A DNA stretch of 64,000 bases from Codonopsis lanceolata (lineage: Eukaryota > Streptophyta > Magnoliopsida > Asterales > Campanulaceae): NCBI GenBank assembly GCA_013146195.2, contig CM028381.1, positions 94,257,255-94,321,254 on the forward strand, read 5' to 3'. Positions 33,802-44,879 of the stretch are shown here, piece after piece; within the stretch, counting starts at the first letter, position 1; each line of letters opens with the position of its first letter. The notes beneath the pieces are model-generated. The model searched no databases. It saw only the letters and a list, made by a program, of their open reading frames with translations, and was not told where the DNA came from. The position numbers and the translations under genes were made by a program.

Positions 33802-36800
33802 CTGGCTGGCCGATAGAAACCAAATTTGAAAAGGTTTATAAAACAACTAAGCTGGGGACTTTGTACCATGAACTCCGGGTCTATAGCAACTATTACTTGG
33901 GGTTCCCTGCCTAGTCTTAGTTCATGTATCTCTGGAGCTCATAGGCCAATGTGAGCACAATAAAAGAGGTGGAGAAGCGATGCCATATATGTTGATCCCT
34001 TTGAGGCAACTGAAAGACCTCAAAGTAGCCTCATTTGAGTTCCTAAGAAAGAAGTGTTGGAATATGGTTGTTGATGAGTAACTTATCTCATTGCATATTC
34101 AGAATATTTTGATTTGCTTGTTCCCATTACCGTGTGTAACAAGTGGCTAAATGTGCCGTTGGTAACTTGTTTGACATCACATAGGTCTTAGATTAGGTAT
34201 GTTTTGATCTAGTCCTACCTTCTTAATGATGATCAACAGACTATCGATTTATATGCACCAATATCAGACATGCTAGAGCGTGAAAAGTCTTCGGAATCGT
34301 CACCAACAGACTTGCTCATACCGTATCCAACAACGAGAAGTCCTTTCTTGCAGAAGACTCACTTCTCATGATTGAGCAACTTACCAGCAGACTTGGTTGG
34401 TTATGCACGTGCTACAAAGAGAAAAGATTGCAGGAGATCAAGAAGAGACAAAAATGTTCAAGCCTCAAAAAGTCATTCAGATCTTTATGATCTTTATGAA
34501 CCCTGTCATCTCAGATGCTGCAAGATCCTCTCTCTACACGTGGTTTGGAAAGTCAAAAGAATCTACTTTATTAGACAAACCACATGACAGTGCATTATGA
34601 TTCAGACTTACTTTTCAGAGACTTATCAATACAAATACAGACAGGCAACAGTTCGCACAACAAAGTCTTTACCTAGCAGTTAAAAATCAGCGAACAACAT
34701 CTTTATCCAACAGTCTTCATCGACAAAACTATTTCAACGGATAGAAAATCTATCAACATTTCTCAACGATCAAAAAGACCCCTGTCTATAAAAGAAATCA
34801 TTTTCTTTCCTCAACAAAACAGAAGAACGATGTGCATCAAGAATCTGTTTGACAAGACTATGACACCTACAAGGAGATCATCTTCAACAACGATTGTTAG
34901 ATCTCCACAGAAAATTGTAGTGAACGAAGCCAGACCTTAGCAAAACACTTTATGTGGATTGCTAAGAAGATAAAGGAGGGGAGAAGAGAGAGAATAGAAA
35001 TTTCTAAAGACAAAGATCGGTGTCTTCGTCAAGAACCTAATTCTTGATTTGAGGTCTTCAACCTTCTTCGAAGATCTCCGCCTCTAACAGAGCTTGAAGA
35101 CTTATTCCTAAATTAGAGGCCAAACACTTCAGATCGATTTGAAGATAGATTTTCAATCATGCCCGAGGAAGATGAAGAGCTATCTGTATACATTGCATTC
35201 ATATATTCATATTTGTATTCTCATATAAATGTTGTTGATTATGCAATAATCGATCATCATAGGAAGTCGAATGCTCAACACTCAGTTCCTATATTCATAT
35301 ATTCATATTTGCTCATTCCAGATGCATGTCAAAAGAAAAAGACTTTTCTTATTATTTTCAAAAATTCTTTTGACAAGGAATTTTCATGAGATATATTTGC
35401 GAAAACATGGCTATATTGAAAAATTATTTTGTTTTCAAAAATTTCTTGAATTAGACTATTCCTATGATGATTCTTTGCTTGAGTATGAGAAATTTATTCA
35501 TATGACAGAAGTACTCTTCAATTGACACTATGAATAAAATTGTCTCAGGTCTACAAAAATCTGATAGATGCTTCACTTTAAATGATCTTTGACTCAAATT
35601 CTCTTGACATAAGGCTAACGATTGTTGTCAATCCAACACCTTCTCGAGAGAAATCTCTTAGTTCAAAATTCAGCAACATTAGAGTTAAAGAATTTTAAGA
35701 TTCTTATTTCTTCTTATTAAAAATGTTAAGAGTCAAAAACTCCCTATCGTGACATTCAGTTTCTGAAGACTTGGCCTATATTTTAAAGAGTTATTTGCAA
35801 TCAATTTCTAAGAAATATGAATTAAAAATATTATAAGCTGTTGCAAAGGAAATATATTCTTTAGGCAACATCTATCAAGTTTGTAGAAATATTAGCTCAT
35901 ATTCCACATGCATCTTTCCGAGAACTTCTACCTCAATCTGAATACGACTGTCACTTACGGTACATCCCATATCTAGTGCTCAATCTTCTTATTTGACCCT
36001 TTCCTTCCATTGAGCACATACGATCAAGGGAGGATAAGAAATTCAAATCCAAACTCTTCATTTTATATTCTCTGGACTCATTTGAAAATCTTATTTCCTA
36101 TACCTAGATTTTTCTAGAGCTTTCTAAAGCTCATAAAATGTTGCTAATGATCTTCTTAGTTCTTTTTCAGGAACACATATTCTCTCAAAGATCTCTAAGC
36201 ATATTTTATTTCTCCTCTATCTGTTTTTGCATATTATCTTACGCTAGACTGATTTGTTGAATTCTCAGTCATCCACCCCTTCCTCTGGGTTCATCCTTTT
36301 TCGTTTCAACGCCCTTTCGCTAACAAGGATCATGAATATATTTTCATTGTGTAGCATTTATATCAACTTGCTCTATTCTTTTTATCTTCTTTCTGCATAT
36401 ATAATGCATGAATATTTGTTGATCAGCCGCAAGTATCTATTCTGTTAAGTATGATCTACTTTATTCAGCTGGTTTGATATTATTTCGTCATGTTGATTTG
36501 CGATATCACTGACATATACTTTCTTCGTGAATATCAACCCTTCGCCTTTGTCGATCGATCTTGCTCTGCCTCACTTCATAAGCTCATGACTTATTGGAGT
36601 TCTTACCTTAGTAGACAATAAGCATTATACAAAGGTATCTTTCCTATTTCTACGAAGGTTGAGGTTCAACTTTTCGAAACAAACTATTTCCTAAAGTATA
36701 AGACTGTTCCTCTAGATTTTCGATAAAAGTAAAATATTTTGAAAAAGTGGTCTCATCTTTTCAAACAACTCATCTTTTTAAAATCTAATCTTTTTCTGAA

Positions 36801-37453
36801 AAATTGTTTTGTCAAAATCTAATCTTTTTCTGAAAAAGTTGTTTCATCTCATTGAAAGCTTTTTACCTTCTCAAGGAAATTGTTTTGTCCTTTTTCAAAG
36901 TTTTGGGTTTCCAAGGAGGTTACTTTACTGAATATCTAGGAATTCAAACTTTACCGAGCCCTAGACTTTTGACTTCATTGTGCGTCTTCAAGCTAGGGTT
37001 CGATTTCAGCGTGCGTCTTCAAGAATTCGACCTCCAGATTCTTCGACATTCTTCGACTTCACTGTGGTTTGACCTCCTGGCTTCACTTCTTCGACTTCAC
37101 TGTGCTTCAACAGGCTTCTTCGACTTTTTACCTTTCTTCGACTTCACCGAATACTCTTTGTTCTATTTAACTCTCTTCTATTTAACTCCTTGACTCCACT
37201 ATGTTCTATTTTATTTCCATTATTCAACTCTATTGTATTTTTCATAAATAAAACAAAATTGTTTATTTTTGAAACAAATTTAACTATATCCTATTCACTT
37301 TCATTGCTTAACTTTGTACTAATTATTTTAAAACTAAAAAAAAATGTTTCTATTTTTTAAACAAATTTAATTTACTCCGTTTTAGTTAAGTTTATCTAAT
37401 GCATTGGAATTTCAACTATACTAGATGAAATTTGTGCTATTGATATTATATTA
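33802..37453. other. Non-genic AT-rich region
   Basis: No family motif is recognised on either strand. A TATA-like CTATAAAAG lies near 34788. A degenerate TTCTTCGACTTCAC repeat lies at 37030-37150, and a short repeat of ATCTAATCTTTTTCTGAAAA near 36785 and 36820. The frames at 34372-34600, 35159-35525 and 36852-37193 are short and show no conserved pattern. It could be a decayed LTR or other element; this cannot be supported further. Confidence 0.4.
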
Positions 37454-37712
37454 CTCCCTCAGTCCCTAAATTATCGTCCTCATTTCCTTTTTCGTTCGTC
37501 CCAAAATAATTGTCCAGTTTGAAACTTACTTTTTTTAAAACATAACTTTTACCACTTTATCCTTACTTTTTCACTCTACTTTAATTATGAGCCACATACA
37601 CATGTGCTTTAAAAAAGACTACACATTAAACCAATATAAATAATCAAGTCAATTGTTTTTTCTTAAACTGTGCGTCGGATCAACTAGGACGATTATTTAG
37701 GGACGGAGGGAA
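37454..37712 (+). mobile_element. Stowaway-type MITE, copy 1
   Basis: The ends are CTCCCTCAGTCCCTAAAT and ATTTAGGGACGGAGGGA, terminal inverted repeats of the Stowaway consensus (CTCCCTCCGTCCC). They are flanked by TA on both sides (37452-37453 and 37713-37714). It is 259 bp and AT-rich with no coding capacity. Such elements are mobilised by Tc1/mariner transposases. The same family occurs inverted at 41310-41567. Confidence 0.88.
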
Positions 37713-37859
37713 TATAACTTAATTTAATGTATTATGCTCATTTATAACATGTTTTGTTGACATTTGTTAAGTTGTATGTATTTTATGTATTTTTCCTTAG
37801 TATTGTTTCCGTGAGCGCCTTTTTAACGCCTCGCCTCTCGCCTCAAATATGGACCTGAC

Positions 37860-38400
37860 GACTTTTTAGCGCCTCTCGACTTTGACAACTATGCTTGCTT
37901 GTGAAGGTCACCTGGCTGGAGTGGTAGCTGAAGGGAGAAGGAAGAGCAGGTGACAAGATCAGGTTTGGTTGTCTCTTTCAGCTCAGCCACTTGATCCGGA
38001 CCGCTATCCTGCTTTGCTAATCGGTTAAGCAGTTTAGGTCCTTCTTCTTCATAGATAGCTCTTTGTAACAATTTTTATTCTAAATGTATCAATGTTCTTC
38101 ACTTCTTCGTAGACAGCTCCTTACTATGAATGCCTATTTTTCTAAAGAAGATGACTCTTTGGCCTCGGGTTGGGGAAGGAAGAAAATCGCACTCTTTGGC
38201 AGAATTAAAGAATTCCTTAAAGAGAAAAACGAAAGTCCGCATTTTGCTTTTGGGGAGTTAGTGAGAGAATGAGTCGAAAAAATGATTATTTTGCTGAAGG
38301 GGATTTCTCTCCCGTCTTCAATCAGTTCTACAAGTAACTCGTTTTCGGCTAATGCAAGGAAACTAGTCTTCAAAGCCAAAGGAAGAGGTTATTACACAAA
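37860..38400. other. Exon-like or organelle-like fragments of unknown origin
   Basis: Higher-complexity sequence than its surroundings. The minus strand has a 60-codon frame (37889-38071, starting MLQRAIYEEEGPKLLN), and the plus strand has a 62-codon frame (38084-38272, MYQCSSLLRRQLLTMNAYFS). The motif CTTCTTC(A/G)TAGA-AGCTC occurs twice (near 38047 and 38101). The composition around 38150-38390 reminds me of plant mitochondrial spacer DNA, but I cannot confirm this. No function is assigned. Confidence 0.3.
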
Positions 38401-38766
38401 GATGCTACTGGTATAAAGTGCTTTTGCACAGTCAACTTGAGATAATTACAAAAATTCAATAATAAACTCGACTCTCATTAAAGACCCATTATATAAAGAA
38501 CAATTAGTATTTTTCCCTCAACAATGTGACCCAACCCATGACAATTTTTCAAAGTTTTTACTTAATCAGATTGCAAAGTATTCTATAAATACAATGAAAT
38601 ACAAAAAGAAATAAACTTATTCTCTTGAGTTCAATGATTTCCTCGGTCACATGCATGGCTCCAGCCAAGGGTTGAATATCAAGAATCGTCACAACAACCT
38701 CCCTATCTAAGAGTTCCCTTTAATCCGTAATTTTAATAGCTACTTGCGGCTGATTACAAAATGTAA
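38401..38766. other. Non-coding DNA left of the inverted repeat
   Basis: AT-rich sequence; no gene or repeat recognised. Confidence 0.4.
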
Positions 38767-39310
38767 AACAACATAGACATTAGTAGAGAATGGATCAATG
38801 TATAAGTAGAGTATTAAGTATAGACCAATTTTTTTTATATATATATTTCTTACGTTGGGCTTTTGCCTTGGGTGGGTCAAGTTTGCCCTATGTTCACCAA
38901 TTCGGCCACAATCTTCTCTCAAGCTAATTCGTTTTTCTATCATGTATTTGAAACATTTGTTGTTAGTAAGGTATTTTTTAAAGGGGTTGCTCTTGGAAGG
39001 TTTGTAATAAAAAAAGTAATTTTCTATAATCTCTTTATCAGCAAATTTGAAATTTTTCACTCATTTTCTTTATCATGTACAATGACTCCACAGCTGCAAC
39101 TGCAGTAATCTGAATTGGAAAGCAAAAAAAAATATGAGAAGAAAGATTCAATTAGACATTGAAAACCAAACACAACAATGAAACCTTAAACAAAAATAAA
39201 AGCTATTCAAACCATAAAATCATTTTAGGTTATCTTCATCAAGGATTTATATAAATATCTTGATCAAGGATTGAAATTATTGGAAATAGTTATGACTGGG
39301 AGTGCCCATT
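38767..39310 (-). repeat. Left arm of a ~550-bp inverted repeat
   Basis: It is the reverse complement of 39838-40388 with moderate divergence, from ACATAGACATTAGTAGAGAA at the outer edge to AGTCATAACT near the inner edge. The minus strand holds a 106-codon frame (38740-39060, MKNFKFADKEIIENYFFYYK start). Its counterpart in the right arm (near 40100-40260) has the same peptide in pieces with stops. Product not recognised. The two arms and the 527-base spacer could fold into a long hairpin RNA if transcribed. Confidence 0.7.
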
Positions 39311-39837
39311 ATTTACATCAAACTTTTGAATCGTCTCATCTATGAAGCAAATACCTAGTACGCAGTAGGTCAAAAACGATTTCTATTGGAAGTATTTTAG
39401 GTATCTAACATGGATCTTTGTATATATGGACACTCCTTGTACTTCCGGCTTGCTTGTAGAATTAGTCGGTAACTTTAGCCGTTAATGTAGTCAATAATAA
39501 CTTTAGCCATGATTAATTTCATCCCATGTATTATATATACCGTAGCAACCTTGATCAATAAAATCAACACAACATGTTCTATTATTCTCTTTATGGTATC
39601 AGAGCCAAACCCCTGTCAACCACTATAAGCAAACACTGCAAATAACAAAAGCAGCGATGTCGATACCAAGTCTTCCTATTACCTCCACCCTTCAGATCAT
39701 CCAGGACTCGTGTTCGTCACACAACCTTGAGACTGTAGACAATTATTTTGCATGGAAGAATAATTTCTTGAATGCACTATAGTCAAAGAACAAACGGAGC
39801 TTTGTAGATAAAACGATTCAAAAGCCTAATGTATATG
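39311..39837 (+). mobile_element. Copia 5' fragment in the inverted-repeat spacer
   Basis: The primer site TGGTATCAGAGC lies at 39594-39605, preceded by LTR-like sequence. About 52 bases later gag begins (ATG at 39657). Shortly after, in another frame, SSYYLHPSDHPGLVFVTQP and then DNYFAWKNNFLNAL are recognisable, typical of the copia-like Gag N-terminus. A frameshift and stops break it, and it ends at the arm boundary (39838). It is a truncated copia element of a different family from the one at 15318-22440. Confidence 0.75.
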
Positions 39838-40388
39838 ATGGGAACTCCTAGTCATAACTACTTCAAATAATTTCAATCCTTGATCAAGATATTTATATAA
39901 ATCCTTGATCAACATAACCTAAAATGATTTCATGGTTTGAATAACTTTTATTTTTACTTAAGGTTTCATTGTTGTGTTTGGTTTTCAATGTCTAATTAAA
40001 TCTTTCCTCTCATATATATTTTTTTCTTTCCAGTTCATCAGATTGCTCAATTATTACTACATTTGCACCTGTTGAGTCTATGTACATAATAAAGAAAGGA
40101 GTGAAGAATTTCAAACTTGCTGAGAAAGAGATTATAGAAAATTACTTTTTTTGATTACAAGCCTTCTAAGAACAAGGCCTTTAAAAAATACCTTACTAAA
40201 AACAAATATTTCAAATACATGAAAGAAAAGGAAATTAGCTTGAGAAAAGAATGAGACCAACTTGGTAACCATAGGGAAAACTTGACCCAGCCAAGGCAAA
40301 AGTACCAACGTAAATAATATAAAAAAATTGGTCTATATTTAATACTCTACTTATATTGATTCATTCTCTACTAATGTCTATGTTATCA
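39838..40388 (+). repeat. Right arm of the ~550-bp inverted repeat
   Basis: It is the inverted counterpart of 38767-39310. It contains TTCATTGTTGTGTTTGGTTT and AATTTCAAACTTGCTGAGAA, segments mirrored in the left arm. The reading frame kept open in the left arm is broken here by several stops, so this arm is the more decayed of the two. Confidence 0.7.
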
Positions 40389-41309
40389 CACTGAAACACA
40401 AATGGAATTTTAGTAGATCCATACTTGAATATCCATCACACTGGACCACCACCCTGCACCAAAATTATAAATTAAAAGAAAAATATTGTCAACAACTTGA
40501 ACTTTGATGAAACTGATGCAAAAATAACTATTAGTACGTTGGAACAAAACAAACAAACAAACAAACAAATTATGAAGAGAGGAAATCTTGGGGAATAGGG
40601 ATTGCATGGGATGGAAGGAGTTTATCACGTCAATACAGTGGAAAGAAAATGAAACTTCAATAAATAAATCTGAGAGATAAATGACATAACGTGCTAAGCA
40701 CCAAAACCTTGGAGCAAGATCACGCAACAGAAAGTATCAAATATGTAAGATGTCAAGTAATCACATAAATGACATAATGTGTTAGGCATCTGGCCCCGGC
40801 CCCTCTCATCTTTGTTTTGTTCTTAGAGTTTGATTGCCCTCTCATCTTTGTTTTGTTCTTAGAGTTTGATTAATGTAGATATCTATCATGGGTGGCAGAT
40901 CTATGGTGGAGGTAGAAATAGGACAAAAAGTACAAAGAACTGTTAACCAATCCAATATGCAAACCAAAAGTCCATTAAAACACTAGAGAATAAGGTGCTG
41001 AGTTGCAACTACCCGTTCATGTGAATGCAGTAAAAACAATTGAAGGGAACACAAGAACCAACACTTAATTGGTGTAAAACCAAACTAACATGCTTAAAGC
41101 TGTAAATATGTATGCTCATCTTGATTAAGAATAGTTCTCACAAATTTCTCATTTTTCAAGAACATAAGTGGTTATCATTATACACATAACATGAAGATAA
41201 GCACATTCATTCCAAGAAGAAAAATGAAAGAAAGACGGAATTCATTGGTGATGTAGTATGCCCACCTAGAGTCAATATGCTACTAACTTTCCAATTGGAA
41301 AATATAATG
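40389..41309. other. Non-coding DNA with short tandem repeats
   Basis: It contains a (CAAA)n run near 40546-40569 and a ~37-base tandem duplication at about 40801-40872 (unit contains CTCATCTTTGTTTTGTTCTT). No gene recognised. Confidence 0.5.
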
Positions 41310-41567
41310 CTCCCCCCGTTCTTAAATAATCATTCTAGTTGATTCAGCGCACAGTTTAAGAAAAAATAATTGACTTGATTATTTATATTGGTTTAATGTG
41401 TAGTTTCCTTTAAAGTCCATGTGTATGTGGCTCATAATTAAAATAAAGTGAAAAAATAAAGGTAAAGTGATAAAAATGATGTTCTTAAAAGGTAAGTTTC
41501 AAACTGAACAATTATTTTGGGACGAACGAAAAAGGAAAGGAAGACGATAATTTAGGGACGGAGGGAG
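41310..41567 (-). mobile_element. Stowaway-type MITE, copy 2
   Basis: It is the same family as 37454-37712 in opposite orientation: it starts CTCCCCCCGTTCTTAAATAA and ends ATTTAGGGACGGAGGGAG, followed by TA (41568-41569). It shares internal segments with copy 1 when reverse-complemented (for example TTTTGGGACGAACGAAAAAG). 258 bp; the left TA is not perfectly placed. Confidence 0.82.
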
Positions 41568-42491
41568 TATAACTATAGCTTACAGTTTGAGAGATTAGCA
41601 TTGACTGATAATAAATCGTGTTCAGTATTGCATCTGACTTAATTGGTGTATGTTATGCAACGAAAACTACAGACCAATAAGATGAGAGAGAGAGAGAGAG
41701 TAACTAAAAATTAAAATACAAATTGCATAAATACATTAATACACTCGGCAAGAAGCAACCGTGAGACACACCGACAATTTCAATTAACTATGCAAACAAG
41801 ATGTTTATTAAAGCTAAATATACTCAAATTAGAACATGCTTCACAACTTTCTCTTTTTCAAGAACATAAAGTTGACACACGAAGTCAAAATCAGTATATT
41901 CAAAAAAGAAGAAAACAAAAAAGACGGACTTCGCTGTCACCTCAAAATAAATAAAACAATGGTGACGTTGTACATCCAAAGTTAATTGGCCACAGACTTT
42001 CTAACTGGAAAATGTTATACAAGAGAAATTCAACTCTATAGCTTATAGAGTAAAACTTAAATTCTTAGAGAAATTAGCATTCACTGATAAAAGTACTGCC
42101 TAGTATAATGGCTGAAACCAAAGTAATCACATTGGATGAAATTGATAGCATGAACATGTGATAGCTAGCTAAATTGGTATATTGGAATTTGGAAACAAGT
42201 AAAACAACAGGGAAACCCAACACATAATATGTATTAACCATTACTTATAAGCAGCAACACAAACATCACATCCACATAATACTAAAAAACAGAATACTCA
42301 TTACAATAATACCAACAACCAAAAGATTCACAGTATTCTTTATAAAACAAAAATTACCTTCACTTAGCTGATGTTTTCTTCCGACAGAGCATGACCCTAT
42401 CCGATTCATAACACCATACTAGACTTTAGCTTGAAAGGTTTCTAGCTCGGCGGCACCACAGACCACCACTAGTGGCCTCAAAAGTAATATA
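41568..42491. other. Non-coding DNA up to the assembly gap
   Basis: AT-rich sequence with a (GA)n run near 41681-41700. The last ~70 bases before the gap (42420-42491) are more GC-rich and unidentified. No gene recognised. Confidence 0.4.
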
Positions 42492-42591
42492 NNNNNNNNN
42501 NNNNNNNNNNNNNNNNNNNNNNNNNNNNNNNNNNNNNNNNNNNNNNNNNNNNNNNNNNNNNNNNNNNNNNNNNNNNNNNNNNNNNNNNNNN
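42492..42591. other. Assembly gap, 100 N
   Basis: Exactly 100 N, the usual placeholder for a gap of unknown size. The left flank is unrelated non-genic DNA and the right flank starts inside the additional RNase H region of gypsy copy C, so the missing sequence should hold the upstream half of copy C, or a scaffold join. Confidence 0.95.
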
Positions 42592-44400
42592 ACCCCTCAA
42601 GGCCGAAGATGATCGAACACTGTTTCGTGATGAAGGTGTCTTGGAAATTACTAACCATGACACCGGTGACAGATGTTCTTATCCTTGTGAGCAGACATGA
42701 AACAAAAGAGGCTTTGGCATACAGAATCTTACTCATCGATCCGGTGACTCTCATACTCAGTTGGCTATAAGGTTGGAGTTGGAATGTTCAAATAATACAG
42801 CGAGAATATGAGGCTGTATTGGCTGGCCTAGAAGAAGCTCTCCAAAGGGGGAGCCAAAGATCTCGAATTCTATGGAGACTCGCTTTAATCATAAATCAAT
42901 TCGAGGAGATGGAAAACCCAGGATCCTCGGCTGCAGCTCTATCATGCCAAGTTAACAGCACTTGCCACCCAATTTGATTCTGTCTCGTTCCATTATCTGC
43001 CACGAGATAGAAATCAATTCGCCGATGCCTTAGCTACTCTGGCATCGCTAGTCAGATTCTACTGCGAGAAACTAATGTTCCGGCCGTTCGTAGTAGTTGG
43101 GAAAAGGTCACTCCGGCATCTTTGTTTCAAAATTAATGCAACCACGAGGCGGATCACGAGCCTTGAGTACGCCGATATCTTAAATCTGCCTTGAAAGGTA
43201 TTTATCCTCCGGCCTAGACAAAAGAGGAAGAGTCTCCCTCACAGAAGGTGGGCCTCACAATTTGTGCTTTCGCCGGTGGCGACGTATAAGAGGCACTTAT
43301 GAAGGCCTCAACTTATTATGTGTCAATCGGGCCAAAACGAGCAAATCATGGATCAACTGCATGGTGGTACCTGCGGGCCCCACATGAATGACCATATGTT
43401 GTCCAAGAATATTATCCGACAGGGGTATTATTGGAGCACGCTTGAAACTGATTGTATTTGGTGGATGCGACATTGCGACAAATGTCAACGTTTTGCCAAT
43501 CTGACATGTGCCCCGCATGTCTTATATAACTCCACGACCCCACGGCCCTTCTCAGGGAATCGGCGTCATAGGCCAAATTCACCCGAAGGGATCAATGGCT
43601 TACCGAATCGTCCGTGGCCGTCGATTACTTTACAAAGTGGGTGGAAGCCTCTTCCTACAAAGTTCTAAATGCCTGAAAGGTGTCTGAATTCATCCGGACC
43701 AATATTATATATCGCTATGGGGTACCTTTCGAGATAATTTCTGACAACGGCTCACACTTTAAAGGGGCGTGAAGCGAGTCCTACTCGGCGAGTTCAAAAT
43801 CGAAAGACACAAATCCTCCCCTACTTAGGCCGCAAGCCAATGGTGCCGTTGAAGAAGCCAATAAAACACTTGAGAACATCATGGAAAAATGGCCACCACG
43901 GAAGAAGGCTGGAAAAATTGAAAAATTGCCGCTAGCCCTTTGGGACTATCGTACCTCAGTCCGCACACCCACTGGGGCTACCTTACTCTTTGGCATATGG
44001 CATGGAGCGTGCAGTCTGTCGATAGAAGTTGAAATTCCATCATTAAGAGTGATGATGGAATCGACATCAAGTTGACCAGGCGGAGTCGGGCGAAGATTTG
44101 AAGAATTGGCCCTAATCGATGAAACAACGCCTATTAGCCTGGAACATACCCGGCATATCAAGGCATACAGGGCTTTCAATAAAAGAGTCAAGGGCCGCGA
44201 CATCCAAGTTGGAGACCTCGTACTTCGGGAAAAACCTCGTAGTTATGTTGATACTAGGGGAAAATGGAAGTCTCCCTGGATAGGACCATATATTGTTAGG
44301 GAGATCCGTTGAGAGGTCTTAGTGCTTCTCACGAACCAAGAAGGAGAAGATCTTGTCCGCCCTTCTTCAACCTCGACAAACTCAAAGGTACTATGCCTAA
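42592..44400 (+). pseudogene. Pol 3' part of copy C (additional RNase H and integrase), broken
   Basis: RNase H traces occur at 42770-43070 (SVSFHYLPRDRNQFADA-like reading). The integrase zinc-binding part reads HGGTCGPHMNDH and CDKCQRFANL (43318-43500). The core has EIISDNGSHF (near 43735) and GAVEEANKTLE (near 43850). The C-terminal part reads GKWKSPWIGPYIVREI (near 44260-44312). Frameshifts and stops are frequent (near 43500, 43560, 43675, 43770 and 44075). Confidence 0.8.
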
Positions 44401-44879
44401 TCTATCTGTGAGATGCTTCCCTCTCCAAAAAGCTAAATTTGAAAACCGAAAAGGCGGCTAGGCAAAGTTAGGGCATATATATAATAAAATAATTAAAAAA
44501 ATTAATAATAATAAAAATAGGTATATAAAAAAAAGAAACAATAAAAAGGAGAAATAAGAGCCCGCTAGGCTGAAAACCCTAAAGGGCAGCCTAGGTAAAA
44601 GTTAGGGCAAATATAAAAATATATATATAATAAAAAAAAGGAGGAAAGGGAAGGCATTATTTGAGTCCTCGGCATACTACCTCCAAGTCTTCAGTATATT
44701 AGAGGCCCGACTGACAAGAAAGGAAAACCACAACAGAAGCTCATAATAAAACACTAAAATATAATATTGTGGGTCCTAAGGTGTAACTTAGGAATATTTA
44801 TTAAGACATTTAAATTATACATTGATTGCATGTACATATCCATATATTGCATGTACCCCCCTTGTTTTCCCAGAAATTA
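44401..44879. repeat. Convergent spacer of copy C with two stem-loop motifs
   Basis: AT-rich spacer between pol (+) and the antisense gene (-). It contains two copies of the family stem-loop in the opposite orientation (about 44440-44472 and 44563-44607, with GCTAGGCTGAAAACCC and GGGCAGCCTAGG in the second). They match the pairs in copies A and B despite the greater divergence of this copy. Confidence 0.55.

Noticed and set aside
34397..34800. Possible integrated plant pararetrovirus sequence
   Set aside because: Suggested only by a TATA-like box and a short frame; no coat, movement or RT motif could be found.
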